From NCBI GenBank assembly GCA_934875675.1, contig CAKXIK010000070.1, positions 1 to 10,652 on the forward strand: DNA of 10,652 nt, given 5' to 3'. Position numbers and translations under genes: made by a program. Of the stretch, positions 1 to 6,577 are shown piece by piece (the stretch's first letter is position 1; every line of letters begins with the position of its first letter). The notes under the pieces were generated by a model. It did no database searches and had not been told where the DNA came from. It worked only from the letters and a program-made list of their open reading frames with translations. The DNA comes from an uncultured bacterium. Its GTDB lineage: Bacteria > Bacillota > Clostridia > Oscillospirales > Acutalibacteraceae.

Positions 1-1
1 C

Positions 2-75
2 TAAGGCTTTGAAATGCGATTGTTACCATATCTTTTTTTTTCGGGTAGATGGGTCATATCTATTTACAACGCAGA
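2..75 (+). repeat. Left arm of 74-bp perfect terminal inverted repeat
   Basis: Bases 2-75 are the exact reverse complement of 10579-10652, with no mismatch over 74 bp, including a run of nine T at 33-41 (nine A in the other arm). Identity stops abruptly after base 75 (left continues TTTTC, right continues AAAGG on the same reading). The arm is AT-rich and carries no convincing gene. It contains two copies of the heptamer CATATCT, one on each side of the T run. It could be the end of a transposable element, an inversion site, or a repeat at which the assembly broke. Nothing inside the window encodes a recombinase, so the sequence alone cannot choose. Confidence 0.95.
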
Positions 76-104
76 TTTTCTATGGATTACATTAACTGCG
101 TAGC

Positions 105-133
105 TTGACATAAGTTTATTATTAGACTATAAT
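105..133 (+). promoter_or_regulatory. Perfect sigma-70 type promoter, rightward
   Basis: TTGACA at 105-110 and TATAAT at 128-133 are separated by 17 bp, matching the housekeeping consensus in all twelve bases. It lies 29 bp inside the left inverted-repeat arm and points into the window. The first start codon downstream (186) belongs to a broken gene, so today it probably serves tcdA at 403 through a leader of about 260 nt. No operator palindrome is evident beside it, so strong constitutive expression is the simplest reading. Confidence 0.85.
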
Positions 134-185
134 ACATAAAAACATATCTGTTTTGTATGATAATACGGAAAGGGAAGGATAATTT

Positions 186-378
186 ATGATTGCACCAGAT
201 GAGGCATGGCAGCTTCTTTGTAAATATTAAGGAAAACTTTCATTGAAAGCATGCCGTAACGGTTGAAGACGTCATGCGGTATTTTTCCGCTGAGCTCGGT
301 TATAACAATGCGATTATTTCTTATAAACGTCGTTAAGTTCAACATTCTTTCTTAGATGATTATGATGAGATTAGATAA
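186..378 (+). pseudogene. Decayed HDIG/HD-domain hydrolase remnant
   Basis: An ATG at 186 with an upstream AGGGAAGGA opens a 14-residue peptide (MIAPDEAWQLLCKY) that stops at 228-230. The reading continues in another frame as KENFH, a TGA at 244-246, then KHAVTVEDVMRYFSAELGY (to about 306). This resembles the start of small HD-domain (HDIG) metal-dependent phosphohydrolases, which commonly begin with an EAW..L..Y segment followed by FHxxHxxxVExVMRxFAxELGY. The sequence thus shows at least one frameshift, one nonsense codon and loss of the region that should hold the HD dyad. A further in-frame stop lies at 334-336, and the last reading ends at 376-378. It sits directly under a consensus promoter and just upstream of tcdA. 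The family match is from memory of the motif, not a search. Confidence 0.6.
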
Positions 379-402
379 ACACCAAGGAGTATGAAATAAG
401 GT

Positions 403-1179
403 ATGTTAAATCAGTTTTCAAGAACGCAGCTTCTTTTTGGAAAAGAGGCAATGAACAAATTAAGTAAATCAAGAGTGGCGGTCTTTGGAATCGGCGGTGT
501 GGGAGGATACACAGCAGAAGCACTTGTTCGCAGCGGAATCGGCGCTGTGGATTTGATTGATGACGATAAGATCTGCCTGACCAATATTAACCGGCAAATA
601 TATGCCACACGAAAAACGGTGGGCGAATACAAGGTCGACGTTGCGGCGGAGCGCATTGCTGAGATTAATCCCGACGTAATCACCTGCGTATATAAAACTT
701 TTTATACACCTGAAACTGCAAATCAGTTTGATTTTTCACAGTATGATTATATTGTCGATGCAATTGATACGGTCACGGGAAAGCTGGCACTTGTTGAAAA
801 TGCTGTTGCCGCGCAAACACCGATTATTTCCTCTATGGGTGCGGGAAACAAACTTGATGCAACTGCGTTTGAAGTTGCAGATATTTATGAAACCTCTGTT
901 TGTCCCCTTGCAAAAGTAATGCGTACAGCATTAAGAAAAAAAGGAATAAGCAAGCTCAAAGTAGTCTACTCAAAGGAAAAACCGCTCAAGCCAATTGAAG
1001 ATATGGCAATCAGTTGTCGATCCCATTGTATTTGTCCTCCGGGTACTGCCCGCAAATGCACGCAGCGTCGCCAGATACCGGGCAGTAATGCTTTTGTTCC
1101 CTCTGTGGTTGGGTTAATCATTGCGGGTGAGGTAATCAAAGATTTGACGGGTGTAAAAGGAAATGGGATGGGGATATAG
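403..1179 (+). CDS. tcdA: tRNA threonylcarbamoyladenosine dehydratase (ThiF/E1-like)
   Basis: TcdA (CsdL) uses ATP to dehydrate the N6-threonylcarbamoyladenosine at position 37 of ANN-decoding tRNAs to its cyclic form. The 258-aa length fits the family. The Rossmann ATP-binding loop GIGGVGG is at residues 29-35, followed by the E1-type IDDD acidic stretch (52-55) and NxNRQ (61-65) with the Arg that contacts ATP. VDAIDT at 118-123 is the usual mid-domain strand. The C-terminal part has Cys205, Cys209, Cys211 and Cys219, then RRQIPGS and FVPSVVGLIIAGEVIKDL, the form seen in Clostridia. An AAGGAG at 384-389 lies 13 nt before the ATG, a little far; the nearer ATG at 391 stops after two codons. 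The gene is intact and probably transcribed from the promoter at 105-133 through the broken HDIG gene. Confidence 0.92.
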   Translation: MLNQFSRTQLLFGKEAMNKLSKSRVAVFGIGGVGGYTAEALVRSGIGAVDLIDDDKICLTNINRQIYATRKTVGEYKVDVAAERIAEINPDVITCVYKTFYTPETANQFDFSQYDYIVDAIDTVTGKLALVENAVAAQTPIISSMGAGNKLDATAFEVADIYETSVCPLAKVMRTALRKKGISKLKVVYSKEKPLKPIEDMAISCRSHCICPPGTARKCTQRRQIPGSNAFVPSVVGLIIAGEVIKDLTGVKGNGMGI

Positions 1180-1200
1180 TGCATAGTTAAATGGTCAGGT

Positions 1201-1233
1201 TGCAAAAATTCAATCATTTTGCATATTGTTTTT
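1201..1233 (+). terminator. AT-rich hairpin after tcdA, possible terminator
   Basis: TGCAAAA (1201-1207) and TTTTGCA (1217-1223) form a 7-bp stem with a 9-nt loop, starting 22 nt after the tcdA stop and followed by TATTG and a run of five T. The stem is mostly A:T, so it would be weak for intrinsic termination. The GC-rich hairpin at 1300-1323 is the alternative end point. Confidence 0.35.
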
Positions 1234-1299
1234 AATATATTTCTCAATACTTGTTGCTTTTTAGAAATCTTCCCATGCGATCGAGCTGGGGAGCAAGAG

Positions 1300-1327
1300 A
1301 GCCGTCGGTTCATTCCGGCGGCTATTT
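1300..1327 (+). terminator. GC-rich hairpin, possible terminator
   Basis: AGCCGTCGG (1300-1308) pairs with CCGGCGGCT (1315-1323) across a 6-nt loop, giving nine pairs with one G:U in RNA, followed by ATTTT. The stem is strong but the U run is short (four). It may end the tcdA transcript about 145 nt after its stop codon, or be a structured leader for something downstream. Confidence 0.4.
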
Positions 1328-1533
1328 TACTGTGCAAAAACAAACAACACCACTGTGCGAAGGAGATCTCCCGTTTTGGAATCTACTGCAATTATTTCAG
1401 AGGGGAAGCCTTACCGGCAAAAACGGTGCGAAAACATCTAGAACTAAAATAAATTGGATTTGTGCTGAGTGCAGGAAAGGGAAATCGATCATGAAAACTA
1501 TTCACAGCACCCGGATGAGTGTTAACCGCAGCA

Positions 1534-1641
1534 ATGAAATATGAAAACCCGGCATTAATCGCAATTGTCATGGAAACGAAGTATTGCGCTTTTTTACACA
1601 CAATTGCAAGGATATTTGCTTTGCCGGTATCATATATGTGA
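1534..1641 (+). CDS. Possible 35-aa small peptide
   Basis: An ATG at 1534 opens 35 codons ending at a TGA at 1639-1641, 27 nt before the start of the FAD oxidoreductase. The N-terminus MKYENPALIAIVMETKYC resembles the pattern of short peptides of gut Clostridia that begin MKYExPxxxII.xExxD and often end in a Cys-containing tail. The rest is hydrophobic with a single Cys at residue 18. No clear ribosome binding site precedes the ATG, which argues against translation. It may be a relic or chance; I do not assign a function. Confidence 0.2.
   Translation: MKYENPALIAIVMETKYCAFLHTIARIFALPVSYM
1604..1633 (+). promoter_or_regulatory. Weak candidate promoter for the FAD oxidoreductase
   Basis: TTGCAA (1604-1609) and TATCAT (1628-1633) lie 18 bp apart, 35 nt before the ATG at 1669. 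Each matches the consensus only in part (four and five of six). It is the best-placed candidate I found, in contrast to the perfect promoters near the window ends. Confidence 0.25.
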
Positions 1642-1668
1642 GTATTAAAATGATTACAGGAGGAATCC

Positions 1669-3513
1669 ATGGAATACGATGTAATTGTAATCGGAGCCGG
1701 GATTTCAGGGCTCTCTGCTGCAAGCCTGCTGGCAAAACGCGGGCTTCGTGTCGCCGTGGTAGAGCATGCACAAACCCCAGGTGGCTCCTGCGGAATTTTT
1801 AAACGGGCAGATGCTGTTTTTGACCAAGGTGCAGCTATGCTTTATGGATTTGGAAAACACGGGTTTAACGCTCATCGGTTTCTTTTTAACTGTCTGGAAG
1901 AACCGATTCATGTTGTAAAGCATGAGTTACTTTATGTTGTGAATTACCAGGGAAAACAGATTCGGTTTTGGCCCGATATCGATCAGTTTACAGAGGAATT
2001 GTCACAGGCATTTCCAGAGGACAGAAAGAACATCAAACGATTTTACCGTAAGATGAAAAAACTTTATACGAATGTTATCAGCGAAAACCCAAGCTATACC
2101 ACGCCGGATGAGGTCGCTCCACAGGATGCCCTGCAGAGTGTGTTAAAGCACCCTATTTCTTATCTAAAATTTCTTTCTTATCTGAACATCAGTGCAGAAA
2201 GACTTCTCAAACGATATTTCGGTAATTCTGAAATATTACATTTTTTTGATAAGCTGACATCTACTTATTGTTATGCAACCTTAGCGGAAGCTCCCGCTAT
2301 TTTAGCCTCTGTTATGTTTATTGATAATCACGAAGGAGGCAGTTATTATCCCGCCGGTTCCACCTTGTTTTTACCGGGAAAACTGGAAAAAGTGATTGAA
2401 GAAAACGGAGGGGAAATGCTGTATGAAAACACGGTAACGAAAATTTTGTTTGAACAGGAGAAACCGCGGGGTGTATTGCTGCAAAGCGGAGAGACACTGT
2501 CAGCAAAAAAAATAATTTATTCCGGTACCGTGTGGAGCCTTTATGATACGCTTTTAGCGGATGCGCCTATCCCACCGGGCAAAAAGCAATGGGCAGATGA
2601 TCAATCCCCGACGTATCCCAGCGTGGTGCTGTATGCATTAGTAGAAAGTTCGGCCATTCCTCCCGGTACTTGTCCCATAGAGATGTTGGCAGACAATCCA
2701 AATTCCATTGATGAATCAGAAATTACGGTTTACTTGCTCAGTATTGACGACCACACGCTCTGTCCTCCCGAATTTCATACGGTCATTGCAATCGGACCAA
2801 GCTTTCACCAGTGGAATTGGATGAATCCCACACTGTATCGTCAACAGAAACAAGAAGAGATTAGAAGAATAATACTCCGTTTGGATGAACGCTTTCCCGG
2901 GTTTGAAAAGAAAGTGACCTATTGTGAATTGGCTACGCCGCAAACCATCGAACGATATGCTCTGAAAAACGGCGGTGCCGTTGCGGGGCCAAAACAGATG
3001 CTGGGGCAGCATCTGTTCTGCCGGCAGCATATCAGAACCGTATGGGATTCATTGTTTTGCTGTGGAGAATCTACCGTAATGGGAACCGGAACTCCTACCG
3101 TTACGGTATCGGCAATCGCTGCAGCAAACGCAGTGTTAAAACAGTTTGGTAAGCAGCCATACCGTTGGAAGGCGGATATGAAAAACTATGTTCAGGTGCT
3201 CCGACCGCCGGTGGAAAGCGGATGGCTGTCTGATTGTTATCCGGCAAAAGAAGCGGAAATTATGACATTAGCCGGCCGTTGCTATTACTGCACCCGCCCT
3301 TCTTGCTGCAACAGAAGTATTCTTGACGTTCCCGCAATGATGCGCCGTACAGCCTGCGGTAATTTTGCAGGAGCCAAAAACGTGGTGCAGCACAATAGTC
3401 AGCCGCTGACAAAAGAATTTGTGGCAATGTGTGAAAAGAATTGCATACAGGCATCTTTGTCCCAAGGTAATGTAGCAATAGGCAGAGTCCTCAATTATCT
3501 TAACGAAAAATGA
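1669..3513 (+). CDS. CrtI-like FAD-dependent oxidoreductase with C-terminal Fer4_20-like Cys domain
   Basis: A 614-aa protein whose first ~500 residues look like the phytoene desaturase / carotene isomerase / retinol saturase family. It has an FAD-binding GAGISG (9-14), Glu32 for the ribose, a GGS following it (38-40), and the family's C-terminal flavin motif CGESTVMGTGTPTVTVSA from about residue 465. This family oxidises, reduces or isomerises conjugated hydrophobic substrates, with FAD as cofactor. An added tail from about 530 resembles the Fer4_20 domain of glutamate synthase beta and dihydropyrimidine dehydrogenase: CxxC at 538/541, PSCC at 546/547, DVPAMMRR, then GNFAGA, MCEKNC (588/592) and NVAIGR. 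The usual eight cluster cysteines are not all there; Ser stands where the fourth should be, and the final CxxxC is missing. The start is set by AGGAGG at 1658-1663, 5 nt before ATG. Its carotenoid role is doubtful, since no crtB-like synthase is present. Substrate unknown. Confidence 0.8.
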   Translation: MEYDVIVIGAGISGLSAASLLAKRGLRVAVVEHAQTPGGSCGIFKRADAVFDQGAAMLYGFGKHGFNAHRFLFNCLEEPIHVVKHELLYVVNYQGKQIRFWPDIDQFTEELSQAFPEDRKNIKRFYRKMKKLYTNVISENPSYTTPDEVAPQDALQSVLKHPISYLKFLSYLNISAERLLKRYFGNSEILHFFDKLTSTYCYATLAEAPAILASVMFIDNHEGGSYYPAGSTLFLPGKLEKVIEENGGEMLYENTVTKILFEQEKPRGVLLQSGETLSAKKIIYSGTVWSLYDTLLADAPIPPGKKQWADDQSPTYPSVVLYALVESSAIPPGTCPIEMLADNPNSIDESEITVYLLSIDDHTLCPPEFHTVIAIGPSFHQWNWMNPTLYRQQKQEEIRRIILRLDERFPGFEKKVTYCELATPQTIERYALKNGGAVAGPKQMLGQHLFCRQHIRTVWDSLFCCGESTVMGTGTPTVTVSAIAAANAVLKQFGKQPYRWKADMKNYVQVLRPPVESGWLSDCYPAKEAEIMTLAGRCYYCTRPSCCNRSILDVPAMMRRTACGNFAGAKNVVQHNSQPLTKEFVAMCEKNCIQASLSQGNVAIGRVLNYLNEK

Positions 3514-3515
3514 CA

Positions 3516-3555
3516 AAAAACACGGGTCTCAGACGAAAACGAGACTCGTGTTTTT
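3516..3555. terminator. Bidirectional intrinsic terminator
   Basis: AAAAACACGGGTCTC (3516-3530) and GAGACTCGTGTTTTT (3541-3555) form a 15-bp stem with one G:U-type position and a 10-nt loop. The A tract on one side becomes a U tract on the other, so it can end transcription both of the FAD oxidoreductase (stop at 3511-3513) and of the convergent ABC permease, whose stop codon (3554-3556) lies in the outer edge of the stem. Confidence 0.9.
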
Positions 3556-4411
3556 AATGCTTATTTTTCCGCGAGAGTTTCCATGTTGTTATGGACATGC
3601 ATACAATTACAGTTACTGCTAAAACAGCAATGCTCTGACCGACAGAAAAAATTTTTTCTCCAAATGAATAGCGAATGCCCATATAATTTTTAAATTCGAG
3701 AGCAGCAATGCTATCGGGTGAAGCGAAGTTCTGTGTAATAAATGGCTCCATCAATTCCTGGCGGAACAACACGACACTGTGTGCAACGGGAAAACATTTG
3801 ATCAGACCCTGAACGCCTTCCGACAGGCTGCCCATTGGGAGATAAATTCCCGTCAAGAAGCCAATCAGCGCTCCCAGAATGGTACAGCAGCCCGCCAATG
3901 CGTTGCTGCTTTTTAGAAACGAAACCAACAGAAGTACCAAGGATGAATTGGACAATGTAGTCAGAATAAGAATACCGTAAACTAACAACATTTTTCCCGC
4001 TGCAAGAGTTACCCCATAGCAGCAAAAAATATAAATTTCCGATACAATCAACAGCACAAACGACATAAGAAGTCCGATGAAAACGGCACTCATCATGTAC
4101 CCGCCCAAGAGAGAGGCCGTTCGAATGGGGGAGGTTTGAAAATCACGGTCGATTTTTTTGCTTTTATCCTCCACCAAAATTCCGTATGCACCCATTGTGG
4201 TGGTCACCGAAGTGACACCCAATAACCCTGCAATCATCCATACATCCATCAACAATCCGGCATTGTCAACCTGTGGAAAGCTGGCAATCAGATTATCCCG
4301 GATAAAAAGAATATAAAGACCCACAATAATCAGTTCTGCTAAAAATGAAAGAAAAACCGTCATTTTATCTTTAAAGAAGAGCACCAGATTGCGAAATCCG
4401 AAATCAAGCAT
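3554..4411 (-). CDS. ABC-2 type transporter permease
   Basis: A 285-aa integral membrane protein of the ABC-2 family (drug, antibiotic or polysaccharide exporters). It has a first hydrophobic segment near residues 18-37, then five more (roughly 57-77, 105-131, 140-163, 171-192 and 258-277), giving the usual six helices. The cytoplasmic loop ILVEDKSKKIDRDFQTSP after helix 2 is typical: in this family it contacts the ATPase. A long loop before the last helix carries the FITQNFASPDS segment. Its ATG overlaps the last 8 nt of the ATPase gene (ATGCTTGA), so the two are translationally coupled and surely work as one exporter. The substrate cannot be read from the sequence. Transcription ends at the hairpin overlapping its stop codon. 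Confidence 0.88.
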   Translation of the reverse strand: MLDFGFRNLVLFFKDKMTVFLSFLAELIIVGLYILFIRDNLIASFPQVDNAGLLMDVWMIAGLLGVTSVTTTMGAYGILVEDKSKKIDRDFQTSPIRTASLLGGYMMSAVFIGLLMSFVLLIVSEIYIFCCYGVTLAAGKMLLVYGILILTTLSNSSLVLLLVSFLKSSNALAGCCTILGALIGFLTGIYLPMGSLSEGVQGLIKCFPVAHSVVLFRQELMEPFITQNFASPDSIAALEFKNYMGIRYSFGEKIFSVGQSIAVLAVTVIVCMSITTWKLSRKNKH

Positions 4412-5321
4412 GATTCTTTTTCTCCTCTATGACAGACAGATATGCATCATCCATGCTTCCCTGCAGCACTTCAAAGCCGGTATAGTAGCCACGGCAAAGC
4501 TTCAGGAGCGGCAGAGCCTGCAAAGTTTGCGAAAGAGAAATCTCCGTTGCGTCTTCATACTTTTGAAAGGCAATTCTGTTTTGACAAAGTATGGATTGCA
4601 GTGCAGGAACGTTGTTAGATTGCAACACCAGACGATCCTGTGAAAAATTGTTCTTCAAAGCAGACGGGCTTCCTTTTGCGGCAATTTTCCCGTTTTTCAT
4701 AATTACAATATAGTCCGCCAATGCGGCTTCTTCCATGTAATGGGTTGTGAGAATAATAGTCATTCCGGTTTGATTCTGAATTTTGCGAACGGTCTGCCAG
4801 ACCGCACTTCTCATCTCCGGATCCAGACCGGTAGTGGGTTCATCTAAAAACAAAATTTTGGGCTGGTGAAGCAGAGCGCGGGCAATGTCACAGCGTCTGC
4901 GCTGACCGCCGGAAAGTTGACCGTATGGTCGCGCAAGGATATCTGTAATTCCCGTCATTTCTGCAATTTCAATCATTCTGCTTTGCAGGGATTTACCGTG
5001 CATTCCATAAAAACTCCCGCGTGTGAAAAGATTCTGCCTGACGGTCAGAAGATCATCCAATACGCCGTTTTGAAATACTACGCCGATTCGGCTGCGGATT
5101 TCCCAATCCTGCCGACCGAGTGTCAGTCCATCAATCACAACGTTTCCTCCGTCGGAAGAAATGGCAGTGCAAAGAATGTTGATCGTTGTAGATTTGCCGG
5201 CTCCATTGGGACCCAAAAGTGCAAATAACTGTCCTTTGTTGACTTGAAAACTGATCTCACGCACTGCCGGGCACCCATGATACATTTTTTTCAGTTTTTG
5301 AATCTGTATCATTTTTTCCAT
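4404..5321 (-). CDS. ABC transporter ATP-binding protein (DrrA/CcmA type)
   Basis: A 305-aa ATPase that would power export through the overlapping permease. Visible motifs: Walker A GPNGAGKST (37-45), Q-loop Gln84, signature LSGGQ (136-140), Walker B ILFLDEP (156-162), D-loop GLD (165-167) and switch His194. The roughly 80-residue C-terminal extension is normal for the drug-resistance exporter group. I place the start at 5321 (MEKMIQIQ), preceded by an AGGGG about 10 nt upstream. An in-frame extension of 23 residues upstream has an atypical composition and no better ribosome site, and family members begin near this Met. A second Met three codons in is possible. The 180-bp gap to the PNPOx-like gene upstream suggests the pair may have its own promoter. 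Confidence 0.9.
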   Translation of the reverse strand: MEKMIQIQKLKKMYHGCPAVREISFQVNKGQLFALLGPNGAGKSTTINILCTAISSDGGNVVIDGLTLGRQDWEIRSRIGVVFQNGVLDDLLTVRQNLFTRGSFYGMHGKSLQSRMIEIAEMTGITDILARPYGQLSGGQRRRCDIARALLHQPKILFLDEPTTGLDPEMRSAVWQTVRKIQNQTGMTIILTTHYMEEAALADYIVIMKNGKIAAKGSPSALKNNFSQDRLVLQSNNVPALQSILCQNRIAFQKYEDATEISLSQTLQALPLLKLCRGYYTGFEVLQGSMDDAYLSVIEEKKNHA

Positions 5322-5464
5322 GGACAATGAACCCCTGCCTTCTTGCAAGAATAATAAAGCCAGCCCAAAGCAAGCGCTTCGTGCCGGCATTTCCTGCTAT
5401 TAAGCATATGCAAAGTGGGTACAGATTTATGTGAGTTATCTCCCCAAGAAAATAATTGTAGGGG

Positions 5465-5494
5465 AGTATGTTGTCCTTCCCTATACTGCGTCAA
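5465..5494 (-). promoter_or_regulatory. Candidate promoter for the ABC transporter genes
   Basis: On the minus strand TTGACG (5494-5489) and CATACT (5470-5465) are 18 bp apart, five and four of six consensus bases. It sits in the gap between the PNPOx-like stop (5502) and the ATPase start (5321), leaving a leader of about 135 nt. A short inverted repeat, CTCCCC at 5440-5445 with GGGGAG at 5461-5466, lies just downstream and could be an operator or a weak hairpin. Weak evidence; read-through from the upstream operon is equally possible. Confidence 0.3.
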
Positions 5495-5501
5495 CGGCTC
5501 C

Positions 5502-6002
5502 TCAGTACAGAATCTGCTGACGGGAATCAAGCCCCAATTTTTTAAATCCGGAATACAAGAATTCGATGTATATTGGCTTGATGCGAATCAGATACATGGG
5601 GTGATCAAGTTTTCGCAAAGCGGATTCGGGAATTTTTTTGAACGCAAGCAGAGCAAGATAATCCTCCGACCATGGTTCAATGATCTGTGCTTTTCCCGTA
5701 ATCTGCATGCCTCAAAGCCCGCTGAAGCCAGTATAGGAGTCAAAAATTGCAAGACTCACATTTTTATTTTCTTTCAAGTTGCGAAACTTTTCTCCACCCT
5801 CGGAAAGCAGCCAAAAACAATCATCCCAATATGTGTACTCAATAGGCGTACAGCGTACCTGTGTGCCAAAACCCGTTGCCAGTGCGCAGGTGTTGTGGGA
5901 TGAAATGAATTTTTGTACTTCAGAAGTCACAGGTTCTTTGTTTGCCTGAGCGGTACATGATTCCTGTTGCTTCCAGTAGTTTGCAGCCTTTTCGTAATCC
6001 AT
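5502..6002 (-). pseudogene. Pyridoxamine 5'-phosphate oxidase-like FMN protein, interrupted by one stop codon
   Basis: Read through, this is a protein of about 165 residues of the PNPOx-like split-barrel flavoprotein group. It has the N-terminal segment MDYEKAANYW, the barrel strand NTCALATG (37-44), TPIEYTYWDDCFWLLSEGG with KFRNLKEN, and LAIFDSYTGF (85-93). Codon 97 is TGA (5712-5714), after which GMQITGKAQII and the rest continue in the same frame to the C-terminus at 5502. The intact downstream half argues for a recent nonsense change (for example CGA or AGA to TGA) or a sequence error. An AAAGAAGG lies 9 nt before the chosen ATG; an in-frame extension upstream overlaps the preceding gene and looks unlike the family. 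In this family, proteins bind FMN or F420 and act on varied small molecules; the exact role is unknown. It is the last gene of the minus-strand redox series. Confidence 0.75.
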
Positions 6003-6027
6003 ACCAGATACCTTCTTTCTCCGGCGC

Positions 6028-6516
6028 TCAAGCCAGCAGCAGCGCAAGAACAAAACAGATCTGCGCCACGGTATTTGTTAATTGTTCAATCCAGTTGGAT
6101 GAAGCTTTTTTTCTGTCCAGTCTCACCGCAAATAGCATCATCATTGCCATGCCGATGCAACCCAGTATTACGAATATCAGCGCGGGCATTCTTAGTAATG
6201 ACCCAAGCAGTATATTCCATGAAGAAAGGGCAAAGGGAACACTGAATAGCATTAGTACAAAGCCGGATGGCATTAAATAATGAAAAAGTCTTGGCAACAG
6301 TGGAATATCCCGGCCGGATGAAGAAATAATCAGCTTCCAACCGGCCTTACATAACCCCGCCAACGTGCTTAGGAGTACACCGGCAAAAAACAATCCGTTA
6401 TGCAGCTGTCTGAAAAGAACCATGCCGCCAATGCAGAACAATGCCACAGGAAAAAAATCTGTCAATGCCATACCAAGAGTAAACCCGTTATCCGAGAAAG
6501 AATTGTTTTGTTTCAT
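6028..6516 (-). CDS. Small multi-pass membrane protein, unknown function
   Basis: A 162-aa hydrophobic protein with about five predicted membrane segments (near residues 20-38, 45-65, 75-98, 105-130 and 145-162). Short charged loops lie between them, including a basic DRKK just before the last segment. I do not recognise the family. I chose the ATG at 6516 (MKQNNSF) because AAAAGGA lies about 11 nt upstream; an ATG four codons earlier sits immediately next to that site and is less likely. It starts 61 nt after the broken DUF1295 gene and ends 25 nt before the PNPOx-like gene, so it is cotranscribed with them. Its position suggests a membrane partner of the redox proteins, but nothing in the sequence proves it. 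Confidence 0.65.
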   Translation of the reverse strand: MKQNNSFSDNGFTLGMALTDFFPVALFCIGGMVLFRQLHNGLFFAGVLLSTLAGLCKAGWKLIISSSGRDIPLLPRLFHYLMPSGFVLMLFSVPFALSSWNILLGSLLRMPALIFVILGCIGMAMMMLFAVRLDRKKASSNWIEQLTNTVAQICFVLALLLA

Positions 6517-6577
6517 TGATATGACCATCCTTTTCCACGAATCCGCAATGAGAAAAATTTATCGTTTCAAAATATTT

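Larger units (their letters stand above)
1180..1668. other. 489-bp intergenic region, mostly without recognisable genes
   Basis: Between tcdA and the FAD oxidoreductase I see two hairpins (1201-1233 and 1300-1327), a possible 35-codon ORF (1534-1641), and a 17-codon ORF starting at 1491 with an upstream GGAAAGGG. Longer overlapping readings through 1219-1544 have no good ribosome binding site and resemble nothing I know. One of them ends in a plausible helix-turn-helix-like tail (residues AKTVRKHLELK, stop at about 1450-1452), which could be a gene relic. No riboswitch, tRNA or insertion sequence end was recognised. Confidence 0.6.

Noticed and set aside
1669..3513. True carotenoid biosynthesis locus
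   Set aside because: No phytoene or dehydrosqualene synthase, and the Cys-bearing tail is foreign to standard CrtI/CrtN; only the fold is shared.
5322..5390. 23-residue N-terminal extension of the ABC ATPase
   Set aside because: Family members start close to the Met at 5321, and the extension has no better ribosome binding site.
5712..5714. TGA in the PNPOx-like gene read as selenocysteine or as a reassigned codon
   Set aside because: The position is not a known Cys or Sec site, no SECIS-like hairpin was obvious, and TGA is used as a normal stop by other genes here (for example the ABC ATPase).
5415..5903. Open reading frame of 162 codons on the plus strand
   Set aside because: It is antisense to the PNPOx-like gene, has no ribosome binding site and no family features; the minus strand carries the recognisable protein.
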